Assembly: GCF_009861525.1 (NCBI RefSeq)
Contig: NZ_WVHL01000003.1
Span: 992,001-1,056,000, forward strand
Source: Pseudomonas sp. LD120
GTDB lineage: Bacteria; Pseudomonadota; Gammaproteobacteria; Pseudomonadales; Pseudomonadaceae
DNA: 64,000 nucleotides
Reading direction: 5' to 3'
The translations under genes and the position numbers were made by a program. Below the pieces are notes generated by a model, which worked only from the letters and a program-made list of their open reading frames with translations, had not been told where the DNA came from and did no database searches. Below are positions 8,658 through 17,171 of the stretch, piece after piece (the first letter of the stretch is position 1; every line of letters begins with the position of its first letter).

Positions 8658-9512
8658 TCAGCTGTGCAGCGATTCGGCGGCGTACAGGGTGTTTTCCAGC
8701 AGGCAGGCTCGGGTCATGGGGCCGACACCGCCCGGTACTGGAGTAATCCAGCCGGCGCGGGGCAGGGCGGTCTCGTAGACCACATCCCCAACCAGCTTGC
8801 CGTCGTCCTGGCGATTGATCCCGACGTCAATGACGATGGCTCCTTCCTTGATCCATTCGCCCTTCACCAGGCCGGGTTTGCCGGCGGCTACAACTACAAG
8901 GTCGGCTCGGCCAACGTGTCCGGCCAGATCCTTGGTAAAGCGGTGAGTTACGGTCACGGTACAGCCAGCCAACAGTAACTCCATGGCCATTGGGCGGCCG
9001 ACGATATTGGACGCACCTACTACTACGGCATCCATGCCATAGAGATCGGCACCGGTGCTTTCAAGTAGCGTCATGATGCCTTTGGGGGTGCAGGGACGCA
9101 GCAGCGGAATACGTTGCGCCAGGCGTCCGACGTTATAAGGATGGAAACCATCCACGTCTTTATCCGGGCGAATGCGTTCTAGCAACAGAGAGGCGTCCAG
9201 GTGTTCGGGAAGTGGTAATTGCAGCAGGACGCCGTCGATGTTCGGGTCATCGTTGAGGCGATCGATCAAGCCAGCCAGAGCTTCTTGAGTGGTGTCGGCG
9301 GGTAAGTCATAGGCTTGTGAAAGGAAGCCGACCTCTTCGCAGTCTTTACGCTTGTGCGAGACATAAACTTGAGAAGCCGGGTCGCTGCCGACCAGAATCA
9401 CCGCAAGGCCTGGAGTACGCAGGCCTTGCTGGCGACGCTCGGCGACACGTTTGGCGATCTGCTGGCGCAGGCTAGCGGCGATCGCTTTGCCGTCGATTAG
9501 TTGTGCAGTCAT
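8658..9512 (-). CDS. folD: Methylene-THF dehydrogenase/cyclohydrolase FolD
   Basis: A 284-residue bifunctional cytoplasmic enzyme converting 5,10-methylene-THF to 10-formyl-THF (NADP-dependent dehydrogenase and cyclohydrolase) for one-carbon supply. Family motifs are present: [14 protein letters not shown], which carries the catalytic Lys; [21 protein letters not shown]; and the NADP-binding [13 protein letters not shown], ending with [11 protein letters not shown]. The length is typical. It is transcribed away from the tRNA cluster and has its own terminator. Confidence 0.97.
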   Translation of the reverse strand: MTAQLIDGKAIAASLRQQIAKRVAERRQQGLRTPGLAVILVGSDPASQVYVSHKRKDCEEVGFLSQAYDLPADTTQEALAGLIDRLNDDPNIDGVLLQLPLPEHLDASLLLERIRPDKDVDGFHPYNVGRLAQRIPLLRPCTPKGIMTLLESTGADLYGMDAVVVGASNIVGRPMAMELLLAGCTVTVTHRFTKDLAGHVGRADLVVVAAGKPGLVKGEWIKEGAIVIDVGINRQDDGKLVGDVVYETALPRAGWITPVPGGVGPMTRACLLENTLYAAESLHS

Positions 9513-9644
9513 GACGCGTGATTAACCATCGAGAGGGAGAGAAAAAGAGAACGTATTCTCGCATGTCGAAACGTGAGGGCAAAGGCGCTTGGTCTGCAAA
9601 TTCCCCTAACTCCTTTAATTAAATGAATTTTTTTCAAAAAAGAG

Positions 9645-9671
9645 TTGACGACCCAGCGGGCCGTCTATAAC
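9645..9671 (+). promoter_or_regulatory. Promoter of the tRNA cluster
   Basis: TTGACG at 9645-9650 and TATAAC at 9666-9671 (15-bp spacing, or 17 bp to the overlapping TAACAT at 9668) lie about 120 bp before tRNA-Arg. An A/T-rich stretch just upstream (9615-9644) resembles an UP element, which is common for stable RNA promoters. Nothing else is seen between folD and the tRNAs. Confidence 0.6.
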
Positions 9672-9792
9672 ATTCGTCGCACTTGTCGGGCACAGCCTAG
9701 CACTGGTTAAGAAGGTCGGTCAGAGTTGATGTTTAATTCGTAGCGACTGAAAGCAATTAGTTTGTAGTCATTAAAGAATACAGATTAATAAG

Positions 9793-9869
9793 GCGCCCGT
9801 AGCTCAGCTGGATAGAGCATCCGCCTTCTAAGCGGATGGTCGCAGGTTCGAGTCCTGCCGGGTGCGCCA
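9793..9869 (+). tRNA. tRNA-Arg (anticodon TCT)
   Basis: A 77-nt cloverleaf with acceptor GCGCCCG and encoded CCA. The anticodon stem TCCGC/GCGGA holds loop CTTCTAA, giving anticodon TCT, which reads AGA/AGG. The T arm has GGTTCGAGTCC. Confidence 0.97.
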
Positions 9870-9901
9870 TTAGGCAGCTTTGGCACAAGTAACGCAATAT
9901 G

Positions 9902-9977
9902 GTGGGCGTAGCTCAGTTGGTAGAGCACAGGATTGTGACTCCTGTTGTCGTGGGTTCGATCCCCATCGTCCACCCCA
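9902..9977 (+). tRNA. tRNA-His (anticodon GTG)
   Basis: A 76-nt cloverleaf beginning with the extra 5' G typical of tRNA-His. The anticodon stem CAGGA/TCCTG encloses TTGTGAC (anticodon GTG), and the CCA end is encoded. Confidence 0.97.
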
Positions 9978-9987
9978 TATTTCGAAG

Positions 9988-10025
9988 AAGGCGCCAGATT
10001 AATAGTCTGGCGCCTTTGCTTTAAA
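9988..10025 (+). terminator. Hairpin between tRNA-His and tRNA-Leu
   Basis: AAGGCGCCAGA at 9988-9998 pairs with TCTGGCGCCTT at 10006-10016 and is followed by TGCTTTAAAA. It could be a terminator or a processing signal inside the tRNA cluster. Confidence 0.6.
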
Positions 10026-10035
10026 AGCGTGTTAC

Positions 10036-10120
10036 GCGGACGTGGTGGAATTGGTAGACACACTGGATTTAGGTTCCAGCGCCGCAAGGTGTAAGAGTTC
10101 GAGTCTCTTCGTCCGCACCA
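10036..10120 (+). tRNA. tRNA-Leu (anticodon TAG)
   Basis: An 85-nt class II tRNA with a long variable arm (GCCGCAAGGT). The anticodon stem CTGGA/TCCAG encloses TTTAGGT (anticodon TAG), and CCA is encoded. Confidence 0.97.
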
Positions 10121-10145
10121 ATAAAGTAGCTAGTTAATAGCAGAT

Positions 10146-10182
10146 AACGGCGCAGCACCTGAAAAGGGCTGCGCCGTTTTCG
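10146..10182 (+). terminator. Terminator of the tRNA cluster
   Basis: AACGGCGCAGC at 10146-10156 pairs with GCTGCGCCGTT at 10168-10178 and runs into TTTTCGTTT. Confidence 0.88.
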
Positions 10183-10185
10183 TTT

Positions 10186-10530
10186 GTGGGTTTGATGCCT
10201 CCGGCGCGGCTGCATGCAGTGGGTTGGCCGGGCGACGAAGTGGTCTTCCTTTGTCGTTGGGCGTCAGGCTCCGTTGTTGGGGCGCGCAGGTCAAAGGGAG
10301 TGCTGACTTGATGCCTTCTATATAAAGAAGGGGTGTGTGGCAGCCCTGGTTTGATTCGTAGTATTTGCTCTCACGGCGAGGCTCAACCTTTTGTCCCCGC
10401 CTTCACATGGCTGGCGGTTTTCTACCCGTTTTCAGTAGGGTGACTTCTTGAGTTTGACCCACTAGAATGCATGCCCTTGATTCTGGGGTCGGAAAACGGC
10501 CGGCTAACGTCTGTGCAACGAGGAATATCC
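10186..10530 (+). other. 345-bp leader region upstream of tig
   Basis: No gene is seen. A TAGAAT hexamer at 10463-10468, about 60 bp before tig, could be a -10 element but lacks a good -35. A TATATAAA box near 10319-10326 is another weak candidate. The tig promoter must lie in this stretch. Confidence 0.4.
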
Positions 10531-11841
10531 ATGCAAGTTTCTGTTGAAAATACTTCTGCTCTTGAGCGCCGCATGAGCATCACCGTGCCGGCTGAGCGCA
10601 TCGAGAGCCAGGTCAACAAGCGTCTGCAGCAGACTGCCCAAAAGGCCAAAATTGCAGGCTTCCGTCCTGGCAAGGTTCCAATGAGTGTGATTCGCCAGCG
10701 CTATGAGGCTGATGCGCGTCAAGAAGCTGTGGGTGATGTTATCCAGGCCTCTTTCTATGAGGCTGTTGTAGAGCAAAAGCTGAACCCGGCTGGCGCTCCT
10801 TCGGTCGAGCCTAAAGTGCTGGAGAAGGGCAAGGATCTCGAATACGTTGCCACTTTCGAAGTCTTCCCGGAGTTCACGGTTGCTGGTTTCGAAAACATTG
10901 CTGTTGAGCGTCTGAGCGCTGAAGTGGCTGATGCCGATCTGGACAACATGCTGGAAATCCTGCGCAAGCAGAACGTTCGCTTCGAAGTGGCTGACCGCGC
11001 TGCGCAGAGCGACGACCAGTTGAACATCGACTTCGTTGGCAAAGTTGACGGCGAAGTTTTCGCGGGCGGCTCGGCCACGGGTACTCAGTTGGTGCTGGGC
11101 TCCGGCCGCATGATTCCGGGCTTTGAAGATGGTCTGGTCGGTGCCAAAGCCGGTGAAGAGCGTGTTCTGAATCTGACCTTCCCTGAGGACTATCAGAATC
11201 TGGATCTGGCCAGTAAAGCCGCCGAGTTCACCGTTACCGTTAATAGTGTTTCCGAGCCTAAGCTGCCTGAATTGACTGAAGAGTTCTTCGCTCAATTTGG
11301 CATCAAGGAAAGTGGTCTGGATGGTTTCCGCACCGAAGTTCGCAAGAACATGGAGCGTGAACTGCGTCAGGCCATCAAGTCCAAGGTGAAGAACCAGGTT
11401 ATGGACGGCCTGCTGGCCTCCAACCCGATCGAAGTGCCAAAGGCGCTGCTGGATAACGAAGTTAATCGTCTGCGTGTTCAAGCGGTTCAGCAGTTCGGTG
11501 GCAACATCAAGCCGGATCAGCTGCCGGCTGAGTTGTTCGAAGAGCAGGCCAAGCGCCGTGTGGTACTGGGTCTGATCGTTGCTGAGGTTGTTAAGCAGTT
11601 CGACCTCAAGCCTGACGAAGATCGCGTTCGTGAGTTGATCCAGGAAATGGCTTCGGCTTACCAAGAGCCTGAGCAGGTTGTGTCTTGGTACTACAAGAAC
11701 GAGCAGCAATTGAACGAAGTTCGTTCGGTTGTGCTGGAAGAACAAGTTGTGGATACTGTTCTGCAGAAAGCTAGCGTGACCGACAAATCGGTCTCTTACG
11801 AAGAAGCGGTCAAGCCGGTAGAAGCACCTCAAGCCGACTGA
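10531..11841 (+). CDS. tig: Trigger factor (ribosome-associated chaperone, PPIase)
   Basis: A 436-residue ribosome-docked chaperone that meets nascent chains at the exit tunnel. The N-terminal ribosome-binding domain contains the loop GFRPGKVP at about residues 44-51. A central FKBP-like prolyl isomerase domain (about 150-245) is followed by the C-terminal chaperone arms. The start at [14 protein letters not shown] is chosen because it matches the family and follows GAGGA. It is the first gene of the conserved tig-clpP-clpX-lon array. Confidence 0.98.
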   Translation: MQVSVENTSALERRMSITVPAERIESQVNKRLQQTAQKAKIAGFRPGKVPMSVIRQRYEADARQEAVGDVIQASFYEAVVEQKLNPAGAPSVEPKVLEKGKDLEYVATFEVFPEFTVAGFENIAVERLSAEVADADLDNMLEILRKQNVRFEVADRAAQSDDQLNIDFVGKVDGEVFAGGSATGTQLVLGSGRMIPGFEDGLVGAKAGEERVLNLTFPEDYQNLDLASKAAEFTVTVNSVSEPKLPELTEEFFAQFGIKESGLDGFRTEVRKNMERELRQAIKSKVKNQVMDGLLASNPIEVPKALLDNEVNRLRVQAVQQFGGNIKPDQLPAELFEEQAKRRVVLGLIVAEVVKQFDLKPDEDRVRELIQEMASAYQEPEQVVSWYYKNEQQLNEVRSVVLEEQVVDTVLQKASVTDKSVSYEEAVKPVEAPQAD

Positions 11842-11866
11842 TTATCCTCTCGTTCGAAGCACACAC

Positions 11867-11894
11867 CATAAGCCAGCCTTCGTGCTGGCTTATG
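11867..11894 (+). terminator. Hairpin between tig and clpP
   Basis: CATAAGCCAGC at 11867-11877 pairs with GCTGGCTTATG at 11884-11894. There is no T-run, so it may be an attenuator or an mRNA-stabilising hairpin rather than a full terminator. Confidence 0.55.
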
Positions 11895-11933
11895 CGTATT
11901 CAAGACATGACTATTTGGGAGTGACTGCAGGAC

Positions 11934-12575
11934 ATGTCCCGCAATTCTTATTATCAGCAGAGCTCTGACATCCAGGCCGCAGGCGGCCTGGTCCCGATGG
12001 TTATCGAGCAGTCCGCCCGTGGCGAACGTGCCTATGACATCTACTCGCGCCTTTTGAAGGAGCGGGTGATCTTCCTGATTGGCCCTGTAGAGGACTACAT
12101 GGCTAACCTGGTTGCCGCGCAACTGCTCTTCCTTGAAGCGGAAAACCCGGACAAGGACATCCATCTCTACATCAACTCGCCAGGTGGTTCGGTGACGGCA
12201 GGGATGTCGATTTACGACACCATGCAGTTCATCAAGCCAGATGTTTCTACTATCTGCATTGGCCAGGCGTGCAGCATGGGAGCATTCCTGTTAGCCGGCG
12301 GTGCGGCGGGAAAACGCCACTGCCTGCCTAACTCGCGGATGATGATTCACCAACCGCTCGGCGGTTTCCAAGGCCAAGCGTCGGATATCGACATTCATGC
12401 CAAGGAAATCCTGCACATTCGGTCGCGCTTGAACTCGCTGTTGGCCCATCACACAGGCCAGAGCCTCGAAACCATTGAGCGTGACACTGAGCGTGACAAC
12501 TTCATGAGCGCTGAACGCGCTGCGGAGTACGGTCTGATCGACTCCGTGATCAACAAGCGTCAAATGCCTGCCTAA
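11934..12575 (+). CDS. clpP: ATP-dependent Clp protease proteolytic subunit
   Basis: A 213-residue subunit of the tetradecameric ClpP peptidase, which degrades proteins unfolded by ClpX or ClpA. The serine-protease triad is visible: Ser 114 in [11 protein letters not shown], His 139 in [11 protein letters not shown], and Asp near residue 188 in [11 protein letters not shown] short N-terminal propeptide is expected. It lies between tig and clpX in the usual order. Confidence 0.98.
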   Translation: MSRNSYYQQSSDIQAAGGLVPMVIEQSARGERAYDIYSRLLKERVIFLIGPVEDYMANLVAAQLLFLEAENPDKDIHLYINSPGGSVTAGMSIYDTMQFIKPDVSTICIGQACSMGAFLLAGGAAGKRHCLPNSRMMIHQPLGGFQGQASDIDIHAKEILHIRSRLNSLLAHHTGQSLETIERDTERDNFMSAERAAEYGLIDSVINKRQMPA

Positions 12576-12681
12576 GCGACTCAAATGCAGGCGGCTGGTT
12601 TAACTGGCCGCCCGTGGGCTTGAAAAAGCCTGCAATTGCCTTCATCTTGTGTTGCAAGCCTATCGGATTTGGATCGATCGA

Positions 12682-13965
12682 ATGACTGACACCCGCAACG
12701 GCGAGGACAACGGCAAACTGCTTTATTGCTCCTTCTGTGGCAAAAGCCAGCATGAAGTACGCAAATTGATTGCCGGCCCCTCGGTCTTTATCTGCGACGA
12801 GTGCGTCGACTTGTGCAATGACATCATCCGTGAGGAGGTGCAGGAGGCACAGGCCGAGAGCAGCGCGCATAAATTGCCTTCGCCTAAAGAAATCAGCGGC
12901 ATCCTTGATCAGTATGTGATTGGTCAGGAGCGTGCAAAAAAGGTTCTGGCGGTAGCGGTGTACAACCACTACAAACGCCTTAATCAGCGTGACAAAAAGA
13001 ATGACGATGTCGAACTCGGCAAAAGCAACATTTTGCTGATCGGTCCTACAGGTTCGGGCAAGACGCTTTTGGCGGAAACCTTGGCTCGCCTGTTGAACGT
13101 ACCTTTCACTATCGCCGACGCAACCACTCTGACCGAAGCCGGTTATGTGGGTGAGGATGTCGAGAACATCATTCAGAAGCTGCTACAGAAATGCGACTAC
13201 GACGTAGACAAGGCTCAGATGGGCATTGTCTACATCGATGAAATCGACAAGATTTCTCGCAAGTCTGATAACCCTTCCATTACCCGGGATGTGTCCGGTG
13301 AAGGTGTTCAGCAAGCGCTGTTGAAATTGATTGAAGGCACGGTTGCGTCCGTTCCGCCTCAAGGCGGTCGTAAGCATCCGCAACAAGAGTTCCTGCAAGT
13401 CGACACCCGCAATATCCTGTTCATCTGCGGTGGCGCATTCTCCGGTTTGGAAAAGGTTATTCAAAACCGCTCCACCCGTGGCGGTATTGGTTTTAATGCC
13501 GAAGTGCGCAGCAAGGAAGAGGGCAAGAAAGTTGGCGAGTCGCTGCGTGAGGTCGAACCTGATGATTTGGTCAAGTTCGGTCTGATCCCAGAGTTCGTTG
13601 GCCGTCTGCCGGTTCTTGCAACCTTGGATGAGCTGGATGAAGCAGCATTGATCCAGATTCTCACAGAGCCTAAGAACGCCTTGACCAAGCAGTACGCTAA
13701 GTTGTTCGAGATGGAAGGCGTTGATCTGGAGTTCCGTACTGATGCGCTGAAGTCGGTCGCAAAGCGAGCCCTTGAGCGTAAGACTGGGGCTCGTGGTTTG
13801 CGTTCGATTCTCGAGGGTGTGCTGCTCGACACTATGTATGAGATCCCCTCGCAATCCGAGGTGAGCAAGGTAGTGATCGACGAGAGCGTCATTGAGGGTA
13901 AGTCTCAGCCACTGTATATCTATGAGAACAGTGAGCCGACGGCCAAGGCAGCGCCAGACGCTTAA
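12682..13965 (+). CDS. clpX: ATP-dependent Clp unfoldase ClpX
   Basis: A 427-residue AAA+ unfoldase that feeds tagged substrates to ClpP. The N-terminal zinc-binding domain has CSFCGKSQ and CDECVDLC. The AAA module has Walker A GPTGSGKT, Walker [11 protein letters not shown] and the pore loop GYVGED; the C-terminal IGF-type loop is seen as [11 protein letters not shown] chose the ATG at 12682 ([16 protein letters not shown]), which matches the family; its ribosome site is weak. It ends at a strong terminator. Confidence 0.98.
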   Translation: MTDTRNGEDNGKLLYCSFCGKSQHEVRKLIAGPSVFICDECVDLCNDIIREEVQEAQAESSAHKLPSPKEISGILDQYVIGQERAKKVLAVAVYNHYKRLNQRDKKNDDVELGKSNILLIGPTGSGKTLLAETLARLLNVPFTIADATTLTEAGYVGEDVENIIQKLLQKCDYDVDKAQMGIVYIDEIDKISRKSDNPSITRDVSGEGVQQALLKLIEGTVASVPPQGGRKHPQQEFLQVDTRNILFICGGAFSGLEKVIQNRSTRGGIGFNAEVRSKEEGKKVGESLREVEPDDLVKFGLIPEFVGRLPVLATLDELDEAALIQILTEPKNALTKQYAKLFEMEGVDLEFRTDALKSVAKRALERKTGARGLRSILEGVLLDTMYEIPSQSEVSKVVIDESVIEGKSQPLYIYENSEPTAKAAPDA

Positions 13966-13985
13966 GCGGCTGGCTGTTGGATTGA

Positions 13986-14015
13986 AAGAAGGGGCCTTCG
14001 GGCCCCTTTGTTTTT
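13986..14015 (+). terminator. Terminator after clpX
   Basis: GGGGCC at 13991-13996 with a TTCG loop pairs with GGCCCC at 14001-14006, followed by TTTGTTTTT. A second hairpin, CTTAAAG/CTTTAAG at 14021-14040, follows directly and runs into CTTGTTTTTTTT. Confidence 0.9.
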
Positions 14016-14040
14016 AGCACCTTAAAGTGCTGTCTTTAAG

Positions 14041-14069
14041 CTTGTTTTTTTTGCAGGCAGCCCCCATCT
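14041..14069 (+). promoter_or_regulatory. Sigma-32 (RpoH) heat-shock promoter of lon
   Basis: The -35 element CTTGTTT at 14041-14047 (core CTTG) is followed after 14 bp by CCCCATCT at 14062-14069, a full match to the RpoH -10 consensus CCCCATnT. It lies about 60 bp before the lon start, as expected for a heat-shock protease. Confidence 0.7.
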
Positions 14070-14097
14070 TGGTTTCAAGCTTACTTCCATCTGTTTA

Positions 14098-14111
14098 CGG
14101 CCGTACGGCCG
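14098..14111. repeat. Perfect palindrome in the lon leader
   Basis: CGGCCGTACGGCCG is a 14-bp perfect palindrome, ending 4 bp before the GAGG ribosome site of lon. It could fold in the mRNA leader or bind a dimeric protein. Confidence 0.5.
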
Positions 14112-14127
14112 CCGTAGAGGCGAAATC

Positions 14128-16524
14128 ATGAAGACAACCATCGAATTGCCTCTCTTGCCATTGCGTGATGTCGTGGTTTATCCGCACATGGTTATCCCGC
14201 TGTTCGTGGGGCGCGAGAAGTCGATCGAAGCCCTCGAGGCAGCGATGACGGGCGACAAGCAGATTCTCTTGCTGGCACAGAGAAACCCTGCTGATGACGA
14301 TCCCGGTGAAGATGCACTCTATCGCGTGGGTACCATTGCGACTGTCTTGCAGTTGCTCAAGCTACCTGATGGCACCGTCAAGGTATTGGTTGAAGGCGAG
14401 CAGCGTGGTGCTGTAGAGCGCTTCAGTGAAGTTAATGGTCACTGCCGTGCCGAAGTCTCCCTGATTGATGAAGTGGATGCTCCTGATCGTGAGTCAGAAG
14501 TGTTCGTGCGTAGTTTGCTGTCCCAGTTCGAGCAATATGTGCAACTGGGCAAGAAAGTTCCTGCCGAGGTGTTGTCCTCCCTTAACAGCATTGATGAGCC
14601 AAGCCGTTTAGTAGATACCATGGCGGCGCATATGGCGCTGAAAATCGAGCAGAAGCAGGAAATTCTCGAGATCATCGATCTGTCTGCTCGGGTTGAGCAT
14701 GTCTTGGCATTGCTCGACGCGGAGATTGACCTGCTGCAAGTGGAAAAGCGCATTCGTGGTCGCGTTAAAAAACAAATGGAGCGTAGCCAGCGCGAGTACT
14801 ACCTGAATGAGCAGATGAAGGCCATTCAGAAGGAGTTGGGCGACGGCGATGAAGGGCACAACGAAATCGAAGAGCTGAAGAAGCGCATCGATGCTGCGGG
14901 TCTGCCAAAAGATGCCATGACTAAGGCTCAGGCTGAGCTGAACAAACTCAAGCAGATGTCTCCGATGTCCGCTGAGGCTACTGTTGTTCGCTCTTACATC
15001 GATTGGCTGGTTCAGGTGCCGTGGAAAGCCCAGAGCAAAGTGCGTCTCGATCTTGCTCGCGCCGAAGATATCCTCGATGCCGATCATTATGGTCTGGAGG
15101 AAGTTAAAGAGCGGATTCTCGAATACCTCGCTGTACAGAAGCGGGTGAAGAAAATTCGTGGCCCAGTGTTGTGCTTGGTTGGTCCTCCTGGTGTCGGTAA
15201 GACGTCCCTGGCAGAGTCGATCGCCAACGCGACCAACCGCAAGTTTGTGCGCATGGCCTTGGGTGGTGTGCGTGACGAGGCGGAAATCCGTGGGCATCGC
15301 CGGACCTATATCGGTTCGATGCCAGGAAGATTGATTCAAAAAATGACCAAGGTTGGTGTGCGCAATCCACTTTTCCTGCTCGATGAAATCGACAAGATGG
15401 GCAGTGATATGCGTGGCGATCCGGCGTCGGCCTTGCTTGAGGTTCTGGACCCTGAGCAAAACCACAATTTCAACGATCACTATCTGGAGGTCGATTACGA
15501 CCTGTCGGATGTGATGTTCCTTTGCACCTCCAACTCGATGAATATTCCGCCCGCGCTGCTGGACCGGATGGAGGTGATTCGTCTGCCGGGTTACACCGAA
15601 GACGAGAAGATCAACATCGCGATCAAGTACCTGTCGCCCAAACAGATTCAGGCTAATGGCCTGAAAAAGGGTGAGCTGGAGTTTGATTCGGACGCTATTC
15701 GCGACATCATTCGCTACTACACCCGCGAAGCTGGTGTTCGGGGGCTGGAGCGTCAGATCGCCAAGGTGTGCCGCAAGGCAGTGAAAGAACATGCCATGGA
15801 AAAGCGCTTTTCGGTGAAGGTCACCTCAGACCTGCTGGAGCATTTCCTGGGGGTGCGTAAATTCCGTTACGGCCTGGCTGAGCAACAGGATCAAATCGGT
15901 CAGGTGACTGGTCTGGCATGGACGCAGGTGGGGGGTGAGCTGCTGACCATCGAGGCTGCGGTGGTTCCTGGCAAGGGCCAGTTGATCAAGACGGGGTCTC
16001 TGGGGGATGTGATGGTCGAGTCGATCACTGCGGCGCTGACCGTGGTGCGCAGTCGGGCCAAGAGCCTGGGTATTCCTCTGGACTTCCATGAGAAGCGCGA
16101 CACGCACATCCACATGCCTGAAGGGGCGACTCCTAAAGATGGTCCTAGCGCGGGCGTAGGTATGTGCACGGCGTTGGTTTCGGCGCTGACTGGCATCCCG
16201 GTTCGAGCAGATGTGGCGATGACCGGAGAGATCACGTTGCGCGGTCAGGTATTGGCTATCGGTGGACTGAAAGAGAAGTTACTCGCCGCTCACCGTGGTG
16301 GAATCAAAACGGTGATCATTCCTGAAGAGAACGTTCGCGATTTGAAAGAAATTCCTGACAATATCAAGCAGGATCTGCAGATCAAACCGGTTAAATGGAT
16401 TGACGAAGTCCTGCAAATTGCGCTGCAATACGCGCCGGAGCCCTTGCCGGATGTGGCTCCCGAGATAGTTGCAAAGGACGAAAAGCGCGAGTCTGACTCT
16501 AAGGAAAGAATTAGCACGCATTAG
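14128..16524 (+). CDS. lon: ATP-dependent protease Lon
   Basis: A 798-residue cytoplasmic homohexameric protease that degrades misfolded and regulatory proteins. The N-terminal LAN substrate-binding domain begins with LPLLPLRDVVVYPHMVIPLF. The AAA+ module has Walker A GPPGVGKT at 352-359 and Walker B LFLLDEIDKM. The C-terminal serine-lysine protease domain has Ser 674 in PKDGPSAGVGM and Lys 717 in GGLKEKLLAAHRGG. The length matches the family. The start at 14128 follows GAGGCG. A RpoH-like promoter lies upstream. Confidence 0.98.
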   Translation: MKTTIELPLLPLRDVVVYPHMVIPLFVGREKSIEALEAAMTGDKQILLLAQRNPADDDPGEDALYRVGTIATVLQLLKLPDGTVKVLVEGEQRGAVERFSEVNGHCRAEVSLIDEVDAPDRESEVFVRSLLSQFEQYVQLGKKVPAEVLSSLNSIDEPSRLVDTMAAHMALKIEQKQEILEIIDLSARVEHVLALLDAEIDLLQVEKRIRGRVKKQMERSQREYYLNEQMKAIQKELGDGDEGHNEIEELKKRIDAAGLPKDAMTKAQAELNKLKQMSPMSAEATVVRSYIDWLVQVPWKAQSKVRLDLARAEDILDADHYGLEEVKERILEYLAVQKRVKKIRGPVLCLVGPPGVGKTSLAESIANATNRKFVRMALGGVRDEAEIRGHRRTYIGSMPGRLIQKMTKVGVRNPLFLLDEIDKMGSDMRGDPASALLEVLDPEQNHNFNDHYLEVDYDLSDVMFLCTSNSMNIPPALLDRMEVIRLPGYTEDEKINIAIKYLSPKQIQANGLKKGELEFDSDAIRDIIRYYTREAGVRGLERQIAKVCRKAVKEHAMEKRFSVKVTSDLLEHFLGVRKFRYGLAEQQDQIGQVTGLAWTQVGGELLTIEAAVVPGKGQLIKTGSLGDVMVESITAALTVVRSRAKSLGIPLDFHEKRDTHIHMPEGATPKDGPSAGVGMCTALVSALTGIPVRADVAMTGEITLRGQVLAIGGLKEKLLAAHRGGIKTVIIPEENVRDLKEIPDNIKQDLQIKPVKWIDEVLQIALQYAPEPLPDVAPEIVAKDEKRESDSKERISTH

Positions 16525-16548
16525 TACGCATTAGCCTGGGGGGCTTCC

Positions 16549-16578
16549 TTGACAGCTTTTTAGAGCCCTTGTTATAAA
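16549..16578 (+). promoter_or_regulatory. Strong sigma-70 promoter of hupB
   Basis: A perfect -35 TTGACA at 16549-16554 is followed after 17-18 bp by TTATAA/TATAAA at 16572-16578, about 95 bp before the HU start. This fits a highly expressed gene with its own promoter inside the lon-ppiD array. Confidence 0.85.
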
Positions 16579-16672
16579 GCGGCTCTTAAGTGTCTGTAGG
16601 CCACCCAGCACTCGTTTTTGCTTTCACCAAAAAACTTAGAATCATACTCATAGATATATAAGGGGACTTAGA

Positions 16673-16945
16673 GTGAACAAGTCGGAACTGATTGATGCTA
16701 TCGCTGCATCTGCTGATCTCCCGAAAGCTGCTGCTGGCCGTGCGCTGGACGCAGTAATCGAATCCGTTACTGGCGCTCTGAAGGCCGGTGACTCTGTTGT
16801 TCTGGTTGGTTTCGGTACCTTCTCCGTAACGGATCGTCCAGCGCGTATCGGTCGTAACCCACAGACTGGTAAGACTCTGGAAATCGCTGCTGCTAAAAAA
16901 CCAGGTTTCAAAGCCGGTAAAGCACTGAAAGAAGCGGTTAACTAA
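16673..16945 (+). CDS. hupB: DNA-binding protein HU-beta
   Basis: A 90-residue nucleoid protein that bends DNA as a dimer. It has the whole HU fold, including the [21 protein letters not shown] arm region with the intercalating Pro and the C-terminal [12 protein letters not shown]. It starts at GTG 16673 behind AGGGG; this non-ATG start gives the canonical [11 protein letters not shown]-terminus. It has its own strong promoter upstream and a terminator downstream. Confidence 0.97.
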   Translation: MNKSELIDAIAASADLPKAAAGRALDAVIESVTGALKAGDSVVLVGFGTFSVTDRPARIGRNPQTGKTLEIAAAKKPGFKAGKALKEAVN

Positions 16946-17078
16946 GCTTCTTCAGGGTCTTTGCCCATCCGGGTCGGGGTCATGCCTGATCTGGCAGCGG
17001 GGCGCCAGTTGACCGATCCACCATCGGTTTACGCAGAGGGCCGCAGATTCAGCTCTCGTCCGCTCCGCCAGTTACGAG

Positions 17079-17106
17079 AAGGCGCATCTTCGGATGCGCC
17101 TTTCTT
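17079..17106 (+). terminator. Terminator between hupB and ppiD
   Basis: AAGGCGCATC at 17079-17088 pairs with GATGCGCCTT at 17093-17102 and is followed by TCTTCT. Confidence 0.85.
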
Positions 17107-17171
17107 CTATCCGGACTCTACCCACGCTCCACGGCTGCTTAAATTGAAGTACAGCCGTTTCTGGGGGACGC

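Noticed and set aside
10504..11832. 442-codon open frame antisense to tig
   Set aside because: It lies wholly opposite tig, has no ribosome site or protein-like composition, and arises from the codon bias of the real gene.
14608..15792. 394-codon open frame antisense to lon
   Set aside because: Shadow of the strongly conserved lon coding strand; no family character.
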